Assembly (NCBI GenBank): GCA_009833045.1
Contig: WUUP01000002.1
Coordinates: forward strand, 496,001 to 560,000
Length of the DNA: 64,000 nt
DNA from: Saprospirales bacterium GYS_P2D
GTDB taxonomy: Bacteria; Bacteroidota; Bacteroidia; Chitinophagales; Saprospiraceae
Direction: 5' to 3'
Shown: positions 40,226 to 50,098 of the stretch, piece after piece
How positions within the stretch are numbered: the first letter of the stretch is position 1
How the letters are laid out: every line of letters begins with the position of its first letter
Position numbers and translations under genes: made by a program
Notes under the pieces: model-generated
Database searches by the model: none
Told to the model about the DNA's origin: nothing
Seen by the model: the letters and a program-made list of their open reading frames with translations, nothing else

Positions 40226-41065
40226 TTGATCAAGAAGCTCCTGTCATATTACATCTATAGCAATCTACATATATCGATCGCTGCAGGTGTATATGTCGCA
40301 GGAGCTTTTGCTATTTCAGGCACTGTGATCAGCTACTTCTGGGCAGGATTAGTCAGTATAGCTACTTATGTCGTGTACAATGCTCATCGCTATATCGGCT
40401 ACTACCAAACTACCAGCGAGCACATTGCTCAGCGTATACTGTTTATCAAAAAATACCGCTGGCAACTAACGGGTCTTTGCTTTGCGGGCCTTGCCTTATT
40501 ATTTTTCAGCTTTCCTGTGATCAGAATACAGAGATTGCTACCCTATATCCCGCTGATTGTCATCACAGGACTCTATCTCCTCCCTATTTTACCAAATAAA
40601 AAAAGGCTAAGAGACCTACCGTACATTAAAATCTTTCTGATCGCTATCGTATGGGCCGCTGTCTTTGCCACCATATATTACACATTTACTACGGACAGTA
40701 GATTTATGAAGGCTCTCACCCTTTTTCTCGAGAAGTCACTGTTTTTTCTACTCATCACTATCCCATTTGACTATCGAGATCGCCATATTGATCGGTCACA
40801 GGGAGTAGCTACTTTAGCTACTGCGCTGACTTCTAAGAGCTTGAGAATGGTCATGATAGTTTTATCTATACTTATCGCAGTAGCACTTATTGTGCAATAC
40901 CAGATCCAGATGATAGACATCACTCTGTTCATAAGCTTATTGAGTTGCTATCTTATTAGTCTTGGACTATCACTGTGGGGATTGAGTAGTAGATCAGAAT
41001 TATATTATCTGGGAGTATTAGATGGGCTGATACTATTCAATGGTCTCATCTACCTGATCCAGTAG
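40226..41065 (+). CDS. UbiA-like polytopic membrane protein
   Basis: 279 residues starting at a TTG (40226); no in-frame ATG lies near. About 8-9 hydrophobic helices are visible. The second aspartate-rich motif of UbiA prenyltransferases is recognisable in PFDYRDRHIDRSQGVATLATAL, but the first motif (normally NDxxDxxxD) is degenerate (VVYNAHRYIGYY). It may be a diverged prenyltransferase or a related protein that has lost the usual chemistry. Related proteins occur in Bacteroidota with no known role. It follows the M42 gene by 23 bases, and its 3' end overlaps the convergent trmD by 33 bases. Confidence 0.68.
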   Translation: MIKKLLSYYIYSNLHISIAAGVYVAGAFAISGTVISYFWAGLVSIATYVVYNAHRYIGYYQTTSEHIAQRILFIKKYRWQLTGLCFAGLALLFFSFPVIRIQRLLPYIPLIVITGLYLLPILPNKKRLRDLPYIKIFLIAIVWAAVFATIYYTFTTDSRFMKALTLFLEKSLFFLLITIPFDYRDRHIDRSQGVATLATALTSKSLRMVMIVLSILIAVALIVQYQIQMIDITLFISLLSCYLISLGLSLWGLSSRSELYYLGVLDGLILFNGLIYLIQ

Positions 41066-41728
41066 ATCTGGCCGTCGGATCTTAGTACGCTCGAGTGCCT
41101 GCTGATAGCGCCATTCATCGATCTTAGCGTCATTGCCGCTGAGGAGAATCTCTGGCACTGTCCAGCCTCGATACTCTGCAGGTCGAGTGTACACTGGCGG
41201 AGAGAGCAAATCATCCTGAAATGAATCCGTCAATGCCGAGGTGCCATCACCTATGACACCAGGCACCACCCTGCTGATCGCATCTACCAGCACTGCTACG
41301 GGTAGCTCGCCCCCTGAGAGCACAAAGTCACCTATAGAGATCTCTCGAGTGACATAGTGATCTCGGATTCGCTCATCGATTCCCTTGTAGTGACCCGAGA
41401 TGATCATGATATTTTCCTTGAGTGAGAGCTGATTGACGATACTTTGATTGAGTCGCTCACCGTCGGGAGTGACGAATATCACCTCATCATACGCCCGCTG
41501 CTCCTGCAGACCATCGATACACTCCGCTAAGGGCTCCACCATCATCACCATACCAGCACCACCTCCATACTGATAGTCATCTATTTTTTTGTGCGGGCCC
41601 TTACCATATGATCTGAGATCATGGATATCTATACTGACGAGCTCCTTGTCTTGCGCTCGACGCATGATGGAGTGCTGAAATGGGCTCTCCAGCAACTCCG
41701 GCAGACAGGTAATTATATCAAAATGCAC
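41033..41728 (-). CDS. trmD: tRNA (guanine37-N1)-methyltransferase
   Basis: 231 residues from a GTG start at 41728. The knot-fold SPOUT motifs are clear: GGGAGMVMMVEPL, LIISGHYKGIDERI-like (IISGHYKGIDER), and SIGDFVLSGGELPV with the SAM-binding knot, then VPGVIGD. It methylates G37 next to the anticodon and prevents frameshifting. It starts 5 bases after the M20 dipeptidase gene, so the two are probably co-transcribed. It is not in the common rpsP-rimM-trmD-rplS cluster. Its 3' end overlaps the UbiA-like gene on the other strand. Confidence 0.96.
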   Translation of the reverse strand: MHFDIITCLPELLESPFQHSIMRRAQDKELVSIDIHDLRSYGKGPHKKIDDYQYGGGAGMVMMVEPLAECIDGLQEQRAYDEVIFVTPDGERLNQSIVNQLSLKENIMIISGHYKGIDERIRDHYVTREISIGDFVLSGGELPVAVLVDAISRVVPGVIGDGTSALTDSFQDDLLSPPVYTRPAEYRGWTVPEILLSGNDAKIDEWRYQQALERTKIRRPDLLDQVDETIE

Positions 41729-41733
41729 CCGAA

Positions 41734-43122
41734 CTATTTCTTGAGATCAGCATAATGCTTATAAAAAGCAGGTATTGTCTCAATGCCTTTGAAGTAATTG
41801 AATATACCATAATGCTCATTAGGACTATGGATATCATCACTATCCAGTCCAAAACCCATCAATACAGTCTTCACCTCTAAAATATCTTCGAATAAGGCAA
41901 CAATCGGAATGCTGCCACCACCACGCACTGGGATGGCCTCCTTCCCAAAGGCATCTTTCATCGCTCTGGCTGCTGCCAAATACTCCGGAGTATCAGTCGG
42001 CGTCACGGCGGCTTTTCCTCCATGATGTGGAGTGACTTTCACCTTGACTCCAGCGGGCGCTATTGACTCAAAGTGCTCTTGAAAGAGCTTGGTGATCGTA
42101 GGTTCATCCTGATTAGGTACCAGTCTCATACTGATCTTAGCATATGCCTTTGACGGGAGCACCGTCTTAGCTCCTTCTCCTATGTATCCACCCCAGATAC
42201 CATTGACATCCAGAGTAGGTCGGATAGATGTACGCTCGAGAGTAGTGTAACCCTTCTCACCTTCTACATCATCTACATTGAGTTCTTTCTTGTATTGCTC
42301 GAGGCTGAATGGAGCTTTATTCATCTCGGCACGCTCTGCATCGCTGAGATCGATCACATCATCATAAAATCCCGGTATTGCTATCCGCTTATCCTCATCC
42401 TTGAGCGATGCGATCATCTCGCAAAGTACGTTGACAGGATTAGCCACGCCTCCACCATATACTCCAGAGTGTAGATCCTTATTCGGTCCAGTGACCTCTA
42501 CCTCTACATAGCTCAGACCTCTTAGTCCTACAGTGATCGAGGGCTGATCATTACTGATGATCGAGGTATCTGACACTAAGACCACATCACAGGTTAACAT
42601 CTCTTGGTGAGCACTGATGAAGTCTCCCAGATTGTCAGAGCCTACTTCTTCTTCTCCCTCGAGGAGAAATTTGATATTACAGGGCACATTATTAGTCTCT
42701 GCCATCGCCTCAAAAGCCTTAATATGCATATACATCTGGCCCTTATCATCACACGACCCACGAGCGAAAATAGCTCCCTCAGGATGTATCTCTGTCTTCT
42801 TGATAACTGGCTCAAAAGGTGGTGAGTCCCATAAGTTTAATGGATCTGGCGGCTGCACGTCGTAGTGTCCATAGACTAACACGGTAGGTAAGTCCGGATC
42901 CACGATGCACTCTGCATACACTATAGGATGACCCGGCGTGTCATACTGCTCGGCGAAGTCTACACCTGCCTCAAGCAGGCGATCAATCAGCACATCTGCA
43001 GTCCGCACAAGTTCATCTTTGTAGGCTGGATCAGCAGAGATAGATGGTATTTTAAGCAATTCGATCAGCTCTTCCAAGAAGCGATCTTTGTTAGATTGGA
43101 TATATTCTAATGTGGCTTTCAT
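41734..43122 (-). CDS. M20 family dipeptidase
   Basis: 462 residues, typical for the carnosinase/CNDP-like branch of M20. Metal-site motifs are VYGHYDVQPPDPLNLW, RGSCDDKGQMYMHI, EGEEEVGSDNL with the catalytic Glu pair, and VRGGGSIPIV near the C-terminus. The middle 200 residues form the lid or dimerisation domain (GLRGLSYVEVEVTG, HSGVYGG). It probably hydrolyses dipeptides in the cytoplasm with two zinc ions. It lies between cdaA (59 bases upstream) and trmD (5 bases downstream) on the same strand. Confidence 0.93.
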   Translation of the reverse strand: MKATLEYIQSNKDRFLEELIELLKIPSISADPAYKDELVRTADVLIDRLLEAGVDFAEQYDTPGHPIVYAECIVDPDLPTVLVYGHYDVQPPDPLNLWDSPPFEPVIKKTEIHPEGAIFARGSCDDKGQMYMHIKAFEAMAETNNVPCNIKFLLEGEEEVGSDNLGDFISAHQEMLTCDVVLVSDTSIISNDQPSITVGLRGLSYVEVEVTGPNKDLHSGVYGGGVANPVNVLCEMIASLKDEDKRIAIPGFYDDVIDLSDAERAEMNKAPFSLEQYKKELNVDDVEGEKGYTTLERTSIRPTLDVNGIWGGYIGEGAKTVLPSKAYAKISMRLVPNQDEPTITKLFQEHFESIAPAGVKVKVTPHHGGKAAVTPTDTPEYLAAARAMKDAFGKEAIPVRGGGSIPIVALFEDILEVKTVLMGFGLDSDDIHSPNEHYGIFNYFKGIETIPAFYKHYADLKK

Positions 43123-43181
43123 AGCGCAAAAGTATCAGATAAAGATGGGAGTAAAAAGTATATAATTGGTCTCTTAGAATA

Positions 43182-43985
43182 TTACTCTAAGAAGCTCTGT
43201 CTAAGCGTTTTTTTGAGATCCGATTCGCTATTAATCTTATGGATTCGGCCTTCTTTAGCATAAGACCAATCGCCATTTTCTTCACTTACGACGAAAGCGA
43301 TAGCGTTAGTCTTCTCCGATATGCCTACTGCTGCACGATGTCGCAGACCGAGATCGACATCAATACTCTGAGAATCCGTCACAGGTAGTATCACACTCAC
43401 CGAATGGATTTTATTATTCACGATGATAGCAGCTCCATCGTGTATCGGCGAATCTTTTTGAAAGATCGCTTTAAGTAACTGAGAAGAGATATCTGCATTC
43501 AGTCGCTGTCCACTATTATTCCATATAGGCGTGGATTCATTGTGACTGATCACGATCAATGCGCCTGTCTGTGTCTGCCGAAAGTACTGCATAGCAAAGA
43601 GAATCTCATCGACGTGACGCATGATCACCGAGTCATCCATAGCAATCTGATCACCCCAGAGTTTCTCAAGAAAGGTAAATCGATTTTTCAGCGTGTTATT
43701 TCCCAAAAGGAGCAAAAACTGCCTAACCTCTGGCTGAAAAATAATAATCAGTATCAACACTCCAAACCCTACAAAGGGGCCCAAAACAAAGGTCAATAGG
43801 CGCATCTCGAGGTGACTCACCACAAACCACACTCCATATAGTAGCATGACTCCAATAAAAATATTGAAAGCAATCGTCCCTTTGAGCACCTTATAGATCT
43901 GCCAGATAAGTACGACTACGATCAGTATGTCGACGATATCCAAGATGCGGATATCAGAGAGAGAGATGAGAAATTGTATATTCAA
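43182..43985 (-). CDS. cdaA: Diadenylate cyclase (c-di-AMP synthase, CdaA type)
   Basis: 267 residues from a TTG at 43985; the reading suits the family N-terminus (LDIVDILIVVVLIWQIYKVLKGT). Three transmembrane helices lie within the first about 90 residues. The DAC domain follows, with the paired active-site motifs D-G-A near 181 (SPIHDGAAIIV) and R-H-R near 214 (DLGLRHRAAVG). It makes c-di-AMP from two ATP at the inner membrane; this messenger controls potassium and osmotic balance and the cell wall in many bacteria. The prolyl oligopeptidase gene lies 25 bases upstream on the same strand. No CdaR or GlmM gene is next to it, unlike in Firmicutes. Confidence 0.95.
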   Translation of the reverse strand: MNIQFLISLSDIRILDIVDILIVVVLIWQIYKVLKGTIAFNIFIGVMLLYGVWFVVSHLEMRLLTFVLGPFVGFGVLILIIIFQPEVRQFLLLLGNNTLKNRFTFLEKLWGDQIAMDDSVIMRHVDEILFAMQYFRQTQTGALIVISHNESTPIWNNSGQRLNADISSQLLKAIFQKDSPIHDGAAIIVNNKIHSVSVILPVTDSQSIDVDLGLRHRAAVGISEKTNAIAFVVSEENGDWSYAKEGRIHKINSESDLKKTLRQSFLE

Positions 43986-44010
43986 AGTTGTACTTAAAAG
44001 TTTCTTTGGA

Positions 44011-46146
44011 TTAGTCCTTTACAGGAAACGACATCTTTTCGTCCATGTTGTAATACATGAAGGAGAGGATATCAGCATATTCATCGATGATTTTAGAGGT
44101 AGGCTTACCGGCTCCATGACCAGCACTCGTCTCGACTCGGATCAAGACTGGCTCATCGCCCTGATGATGATGCTGTAGCTCAGAAGCAAACTTAAATGAA
44201 TGCGCCGGTACTACCCTATCGTCATGATCTGCAGTCGTGACCATCGTAGCAGGATATGCGACATCTTTGACATTGTGTAGTGGACTATACTTCATGAGAT
44301 AATCAAAGGCCTCTGGATCGTCACTGCTCCCGTAGTCCGTGGCCCATGCCCAGCCGATCGTAAACTTGTGATAGCGCAACATATCGAGCACTCCAACTGC
44401 TGGAAAGGCCACCGCATATAGATCCGGTCGCTGCGTCATACATGCACCTACTAAGAGGCCACCATTACTCCCTCCTCGGATAGCGAGCTTCTCAGAGCTG
44501 GTATATTTCTCAGCGATGAGATACTCCGCCGCCGCTTGGAAATCATCAAACACATTTTGCTTACGCTCTTTCGTGCCAGCTTGATGCCACTCTTTACCAA
44601 ATTCTCCACCTCCACGTAGATTGACCACAGCATAGATACCATCATTCTCTAAGACTGGTAAGGTCGTAATGCCAAAACTCGGCAGCAAGGAAATATTAAA
44701 TCCTCCATAGCCATACAGCATCGTCGGATGACTACCATCTCGCTTTAGGCCCTTCTTATAGGTCAAAAACATGGGCACCTTAGTACCGTCGTAGCTGTCA
44801 AACCAAACTTGCTCAGTCGTATACTGATCGAAGTCAAAATCAATCTCTGGAGCTTTGAACACTTCGTACTTGTGAGTATCGGTATTAAGCGTGTAGATAC
44901 TCGTGGGCACTGTATATGATGAGAAAGAGAAGAACGCCTCTTCATCATCTTTTTTACCACTAATACCTCCGATATTTCCGATAGTAGGCAGCTCAAGCTC
45001 CGTGAGATAGTTACCATTCATATCAAATATTTTTACTTGACTGGCAGCGTTATGGATGTATTCTGCGAAAATTTTTCGACCTGCGATGCTTAAGGTCTGC
45101 AGTACATCTTCCCCCTCTGGGATAATTTCTTTTGGTGTCGCTTTTAAGTCTGATGTATTGACAGCGATAAGCTTTTGTTTAGGTGCATCCGCATTAGTTA
45201 AGAATAGCAAATAATCACCTTCATTATCTATAAGACTGTAGTCGCTTTCAAATCCATCAAATACTGCTTGAATCTTGCTATTTGCTTTACGTAGATCTTT
45301 TACTTTCACAGAGTTACCACTGGTAGATTCTGTCTCGCCGATCACTAAGAACGCTTCATCCTCCGTAGTCTGAGCATAAACATTGCGGAGTGGATAGTCA
45401 TCATTACGGTAGATGAGCTGATCAGCGCTTTGATCTGTACCGAGCTTATGATAATAGAGTGAATGATATTCATTTTTAGCTGAGAGCTCGCTACCATCTT
45501 TAGATGCGGGATATCGACTGTAGTAGAAACCATCTCCTGCCCAGCTGATGCCCGAAAACTTAATCCACCTGAGATCATCGCTCAGATGCTCCATCGTCTC
45601 CAGATCCAGCACTCTGGCTTTTCGCCAATCTGAGCCTCCATCCGAGATAAAGTAAGCCAAGTATTTCCCATCCTTACTAAATCCTAATCCAGCTAAAGAA
45701 CTCGTACCGTCCTCTGAGAAAGAATTAGGATCTAATATTATCGTGTCATCTCCACCCTCTTCTATTTTATAGAGTACAGATTGATTTTGGAGTCCATCAT
45801 TTTTAAAGTAGTAATACTCTCCCGACTCCTTGAAAGGGCTACTGTACTTTTCATAGTTCCACAGTGACTCAAGTCGATCTCTGACCTTATCCCGAAAGGG
45901 TATTTGATCCAAATAGCCATGTGTGACCTTATTTTGTGCAGTCACCCATGCTTTCGTCTGCTCACTATTGTCATCCTCGAGCCATCTGTATGGATCTGCT
46001 ACTTCTGTACCGTGGTAGTCCTCGACTACTGAGCTATCTCTATATACCTCCGGATAGTCCACCGCAATCTTAGAATTTTTCTCTTCTTCCATTTCACAAC
46101 TTATCATCAAGATCAAAACTATACTGAAGGATAAATATTTCAACAT
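44011..46146 (-). CDS. Prolyl oligopeptidase family (S9A) lipoprotein
   Basis: 711 residues. The signal peptide MLKYLSFSIVLILMISC has a lipobox ending at Cys17. The seven-bladed propeller region begins after DPYRWLEDD and continues to about residue 420. The C-terminal alpha/beta-hydrolase domain has the nucleophile elbow G-G-S-N-G-G near 560, the Asp region TTADHDDRVVPAHSFKF near 645, and the His in TSAGHGAGKP near 675. These complete the Ser-Asp-His triad. It cleaves short peptides after proline, and the lipid anchor places it in the periplasm or on the outer membrane. It probably forms an operon with cdaA. Confidence 0.95.
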   Translation of the reverse strand: MLKYLSFSIVLILMISCEMEEEKNSKIAVDYPEVYRDSSVVEDYHGTEVADPYRWLEDDNSEQTKAWVTAQNKVTHGYLDQIPFRDKVRDRLESLWNYEKYSSPFKESGEYYYFKNDGLQNQSVLYKIEEGGDDTIILDPNSFSEDGTSSLAGLGFSKDGKYLAYFISDGGSDWRKARVLDLETMEHLSDDLRWIKFSGISWAGDGFYYSRYPASKDGSELSAKNEYHSLYYHKLGTDQSADQLIYRNDDYPLRNVYAQTTEDEAFLVIGETESTSGNSVKVKDLRKANSKIQAVFDGFESDYSLIDNEGDYLLFLTNADAPKQKLIAVNTSDLKATPKEIIPEGEDVLQTLSIAGRKIFAEYIHNAASQVKIFDMNGNYLTELELPTIGNIGGISGKKDDEEAFFSFSSYTVPTSIYTLNTDTHKYEVFKAPEIDFDFDQYTTEQVWFDSYDGTKVPMFLTYKKGLKRDGSHPTMLYGYGGFNISLLPSFGITTLPVLENDGIYAVVNLRGGGEFGKEWHQAGTKERKQNVFDDFQAAAEYLIAEKYTSSEKLAIRGGSNGGLLVGACMTQRPDLYAVAFPAVGVLDMLRYHKFTIGWAWATDYGSSDDPEAFDYLMKYSPLHNVKDVAYPATMVTTADHDDRVVPAHSFKFASELQHHHQGDEPVLIRVETSAGHGAGKPTSKIIDEYADILSFMYYNMDEKMSFPVKD

Positions 46147-46291
46147 ATTTGAAAACTTTTAATATTACCTAAATCATTCTATTTTTGAATGCTGAGCAAC
46201 GCTCGATGTGGTAATCTACAACCAAAGTAAGGAATACTCACACAGCTCGCTCTATAGTCGGATCGTAAATCGACTAAATAAAGTCAAACAA

Positions 46292-46852
46292 ATGAAAATA
46301 TTAATATACATTTTGCTGAGTATGACACTATGGGTGACACATCCAAGTGATAATCCCGCTCCCTGCTCGATGGCATATGACGGCATAGATCTAAAGACGA
46401 AACTATACACGAAGATCATGAGTCCCGCTCATTTCTTCTACTACACACCTCAAGAGCTGAAAAATGATATGCAAACCAACAATCTCCTCGAGTGTAAGGC
46501 TCAACTCACACAGATAGAAGATCAAGTCTATCTCAATCTCAATCTGATTACCTTCTCTGAGAAAGCAGCAAGAGAATATGGCAGCATAGAAATGGGTAAC
46601 ATCCTGAAGATCAAGACTATAGATAATAAAACTCACGAAATACAATGTAGAGCGGGTAGTAACGGACAGCGACTCAATCATGAGAATAAATACCTCTACT
46701 CAGTCAGCTATACTCTCGAAAAATCCGATATAAAAGGACTATTAAAATCTGAAATAGATAAAATCGGAATACAATGGTCCTCCGGATTTGAAGAGTATAC
46801 TATATATGAAATCGACCTCATCAAGAATCAACTAACATGTCTCAATCTGTAA
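46292..46852 (+). CDS. Small secreted protein of unknown function
   Basis: 186 residues from Met at 46292; an earlier in-frame start at 46208 would add 28 non-signal-like residues. MKILIYILLSMTLWVTHPS is a likely signal peptide. The mature part has no recognised domain; it contains two short cysteine positions (APCSM, LLECKA, IQCRAG) and a predominantly beta appearance (YSVSYTLEKSDIKG). Its last 16 bases overlap the start of miaE, so the two are probably translated together, though no functional link is evident. It is divergent from the prolyl oligopeptidase gene. Confidence 0.65.
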   Translation: MKILIYILLSMTLWVTHPSDNPAPCSMAYDGIDLKTKLYTKIMSPAHFFYYTPQELKNDMQTNNLLECKAQLTQIEDQVYLNLNLITFSEKAAREYGSIEMGNILKIKTIDNKTHEIQCRAGSNGQRLNHENKYLYSVSYTLEKSDIKGLLKSEIDKIGIQWSSGFEEYTIYEIDLIKNQLTCLNL

Positions 46853-47445
46853 AAGAAAAATTCAAACTTGGACTGGAGCTACCGACCGATCCACGATGGG
46901 TCAATCTGGCTGAAAAACAACTTGAAGATATACTCACTGACCATGCCTACTGCGAACTCAAAGCGGCTACAGCATGTATCAGTTTGATCCAGTTTTATCC
47001 AGATCTGGAGCGATTAGTCGAGGAGGTGATGCCAGTGGTAACAGAGGAGTGGGGCCACTTCAGACAGGTCGTCGCAGAACTCAATAAGCGAGGTATGAAG
47101 CTCGGCTATCAACGTAAGGATCTGTACGTACGAGAGCTCCTAAAATTTCAAGTGAAAGGGGGCTCCTATCACGATCGCTTACTGGACAAACTACTCACAT
47201 GTGCACTCATCGAGGCTCGCAGCTGTGAGCGATTCAGATTATTGAGTCTACATATCAGTGAGCCTGAGCTCAGAGACTTCTATCATCGATTCATGGTATC
47301 TGAGGCTGGACATTACAAGATGTTTTTAGGCTTAGCTAAGCACTATATCGGAGAAGAGCCCACCATGGCTCGCTGGGAAGAATTCCTCGCATATGAAGCA
47401 GATATGCTATCTCGCATGGATCCCAGCGGCGATCGGATGCATTGA
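46837..47445 (+). CDS. miaE: tRNA-(ms2io6A) hydroxylase
   Basis: 202 residues, the family's normal length. The diiron-binding four-helix bundle is visible: DHAYCELKAATA, then EEWGHFRQV with the E-x-x-H motif, LIEARSCERFRLL, and a second SEAGHYKMFLGLA. MiaE hydroxylates the isopentenyl group of the modified adenosine at position 37 of certain tRNAs, using oxygen. Its start overlaps the previous secreted-protein gene by 16 bases. A bidirectional terminator hairpin follows at 47489. Confidence 0.92.
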   Translation: MSQSVKEKFKLGLELPTDPRWVNLAEKQLEDILTDHAYCELKAATACISLIQFYPDLERLVEEVMPVVTEEWGHFRQVVAELNKRGMKLGYQRKDLYVRELLKFQVKGGSYHDRLLDKLLTCALIEARSCERFRLLSLHISEPELRDFYHRFMVSEAGHYKMFLGLAKHYIGEEPTMARWEEFLAYEADMLSRMDPSGDRMH

Positions 47446-47488
47446 TGTAGGAGTTGGAAAGTTAGCAGGTATCAAGTTGCAAGTAATC

Positions 47489-47528
47489 AAAAAAGCTGTT
47501 CACCAAATCTTAGATGAACAGCTTCATA
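47489..47528. terminator. Bidirectional terminator between miaE and the T9SS gene
   Basis: Perfect 10-bp arms AAGCTGTTCA (47493-47502) and TGAACAGCTT (47515-47524) flank a 12-base loop. A run of six A at 47489-47494 gives a T-tract on the minus strand. It lies between two convergent genes. Confidence 0.75.
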
Positions 47529-47549
47529 TTATTTCTGTCTATTGTCAGC

Positions 47550-50006
47550 CTATGGCTGAATGACTTCTATCTTTTGTATTGTTTTTCCTTTCTGCGTAGT
47601 GATATGGGCTATGTACATACCTTGAGCAAACTGATTATTAATATCAAGGTGATTAGTACCAATTGCTTTTTGCTCATATACTAAAGCTCCTACAGTATTG
47701 TAGATTGACACATCATGTAGGATATCCTGACCATTTGCATGGAGTGATAGTTGACCTTTAGATGGATTAGGAAAGGCTAAGACATCTACCTCATCTATGA
47801 TGATATCATCAGCATCATCTGAAGATGCCAGCTGATATCTGAGAGGGATCATACCTCCCTCGAGCTTATACTGTCTGCCCGCTCCGTCAGTCATCATCGC
47901 TGCAGGGATGATCAGATCTATTGGTATCTCATCAGAGCCTGGACGTAACTGATCGATATCAGTTTTAATACCTATACTCACTGTTCCTAAAGGGACTTCT
48001 CCTGAGATACCAATGTCTACTGTCCGAGAAGCTCCTACTTCTATTCTCCCTTCCGAAGAATAACTTAATCCTATCACTGGACTTCCTTGGCCCAATCCCT
48101 CTGAGCTCACTTCAAAACTAATAGAAGTACTGTCTGTATAAGAACTCGGCACATCAATCGCTAATGCTACACCATGAAGATCTACTACGGGATATTCTTC
48201 TGATCCTGCGTATATATCAATAGTCACCTCATCTCCTATTTCAGGATTGGGATTACTTACTTCAAATCTTAGTGGAATACTCTTATCGATGAGTACCGCC
48301 GAAGGCACTAAGTTGTCAAATTTATTATAGTTAGTCAGTATGCTCTCTGTATCATTCGCTGTGATGACACCATCTCCATCGGTATCTGCAAACTTAGCAT
48401 TCGTACCATCTTCAGTGGCTGCCCAATCTGAAGCGTGATCCGCTCCCCATTCTGAAACCAGTTCTCTTCCTTCTCCTGATTCTCCGTAATGAATTCCGAT
48501 TGCTAATACGTCAGCGACATTCACTACACCATCTTTATTCGCATCACCAGCCCAAACGCAATCAGGCCCTACGCATACGCATTCGTCATCACTTTCTATC
48601 ACTTCTACTGCCACATCGATAGTCTGACAGGCTCCGTTACTCACGCAGTATTCGATGCTGAACTGATCAGAACCAATAAAATCTGAAGAAGGTGTATATG
48701 ACACCATTTGATATCCGATAGCATTATTACAATCTCCATGATAAAAAGCTGACTGATTGACGGCCACTTCTCCACTTGATGCTGCTTCTATTACTTTAAA
48801 GTTAAAATTGCGAATAGGAATATTATATTCTAATACTAAGGGTGTATTCTTTTGTGTCACAAAATCATAAGAAGTGATTTTAGGCACATAGTCTCCTACA
48901 TAGACATCTATACTTCCCGTATATGATCTCATACCATCATGTATGGTGTAATAAAACTGCTTTACACCTTCGAATTCATCTTCTGGTAAATATGAGAAAA
49001 TGCCACCTCCAAAATTCAACTCAGGTGAATAATCGATCACTGCTACATTCTGAGAATAATCGTTAGAGAGTGCATCAATTAATACATATTGCCCTTTACT
49101 CGTGTAGACCTCATCATCCTGAACTAACTGCTGAGCATCAAGACTTTTAATAATCTCAATCTCTATAGTGCGAGTCAGACCTAAGTCATCATTCACCAAA
49201 GTAAATACCTCTACACCAGTCGCATAAGGCTCAGGCTTATAATTAAAGCTAAAAGGACTGGAGCCTTCTAAAGCTCCGAATAATACTTCGCTGTCTTCAG
49301 CTAAAACAAAACCAGATGTAGGAAGTGAAAGAGACAATTGAGCTCCGCTTGACACGGTGTATCGTAGCGTTTCATTTATCGCAGGTGTCGTCAAAGAACG
49401 ATTAATCGTTACAACTCCATCAGCAGTCGTGCCAAGATCATCACTGACGATATAGGCGAAGTTAGTAATGCCTTCAAAATCATTATTAGCCAAGAACTTG
49501 ATAGCCCCATCACCTAAAACCTCTACCTGTCCATCTCTTACCAATTCCGCACCAAGGACTTCTATTACATTTTCTGAATATTCATCGTTTGCTAAAACAT
49601 CAATAATGACTTCACTTTCTCCTGCACTGATCTCCGCAAAATCAGCGTTAGCAACAAGAATTGATCTTACTACATTAATCTCGACTGCGACATATGTCTT
49701 GGGGCCGAATAAAGATTCGCTACAAGCGAAAACTGCTCTATCGTTACCTGCGAAATCGGTGGAAGCCGTATAGTTCAGATTTTTGAGATTCGCATCAAAA
49801 GGGTCAATCGTGAATCCTCCACCAGCAATATCACCTTGAAAAGGCTCTACTACATCAATAGTACCTATCGAGAACAGCTGTAGATCAGCTACCGTCTCGC
49901 CTTGCTTCACCGTCACCTCTATCAAAGGGGGGTTGACTTGAGCCAATACTTGGCTCAGGGCAATTAGTGAGAGAAAAAGTATGTTTTTGAGTATGCGTAT
50001 TCGCAT
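47550..50006 (-). CDS. Secreted T9SS protein with cadherin-like/tandem Ig repeats and dockerin-like segment
   Basis: 818 residues from Met at 50006 (MRIRILKNILFLSLIALSQVLAQ), which is a standard signal peptide; the frame is open 21 codons further but that part is not signal-like. Several cadherin-5-like repeats of about 90 residues follow, each with V-L-A-N-D or similar, then F-x-G-x-x-x-F-x-Y-x-V-S-D-D-L-G. A dockerin-like pair occupies about 483-560 (WAGDANKDGVVNVADVLA, ADTDGDGVITANDTESIL). A cohesin-like beta domain follows, and the last 75 residues are a T9SS C-terminal domain (AFPNPSKGQLSL...). The likely role is an extracellular adhesive or structural protein. It lies divergent from the 457-residue unknown gene. 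Confidence 0.86.
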   Translation of the reverse strand: MRIRILKNILFLSLIALSQVLAQVNPPLIEVTVKQGETVADLQLFSIGTIDVVEPFQGDIAGGGFTIDPFDANLKNLNYTASTDFAGNDRAVFACSESLFGPKTYVAVEINVVRSILVANADFAEISAGESEVIIDVLANDEYSENVIEVLGAELVRDGQVEVLGDGAIKFLANNDFEGITNFAYIVSDDLGTTADGVVTINRSLTTPAINETLRYTVSSGAQLSLSLPTSGFVLAEDSEVLFGALEGSSPFSFNYKPEPYATGVEVFTLVNDDLGLTRTIEIEIIKSLDAQQLVQDDEVYTSKGQYVLIDALSNDYSQNVAVIDYSPELNFGGGIFSYLPEDEFEGVKQFYYTIHDGMRSYTGSIDVYVGDYVPKITSYDFVTQKNTPLVLEYNIPIRNFNFKVIEAASSGEVAVNQSAFYHGDCNNAIGYQMVSYTPSSDFIGSDQFSIEYCVSNGACQTIDVAVEVIESDDECVCVGPDCVWAGDANKDGVVNVADVLAIGIHYGESGEGRELVSEWGADHASDWAATEDGTNAKFADTDGDGVITANDTESILTNYNKFDNLVPSAVLIDKSIPLRFEVSNPNPEIGDEVTIDIYAGSEEYPVVDLHGVALAIDVPSSYTDSTSISFEVSSEGLGQGSPVIGLSYSSEGRIEVGASRTVDIGISGEVPLGTVSIGIKTDIDQLRPGSDEIPIDLIIPAAMMTDGAGRQYKLEGGMIPLRYQLASSDDADDIIIDEVDVLAFPNPSKGQLSLHANGQDILHDVSIYNTVGALVYEQKAIGTNHLDINNQFAQGMYIAHITTQKGKTIQKIEVIQP

Positions 50007-50073
50007 AGGTGTTTGGGTCTTGGTTATATCATGCAATATACGCACATTTACAAGCATATCACAATACAAATTA

Positions 50074-50098
50074 AAAACTTTATTATATGTAAAGTTTT
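50074..50098. promoter_or_regulatory. Inverted repeat in divergent gap
   Basis: AAAACTTTA-TTATATG-TAAAGTTTT has perfect 9-bp arms with a 7-base spacer. It lies between the starts of the T9SS gene (50006) and the 457-residue gene (50138) and could be a shared operator. Confidence 0.4.
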
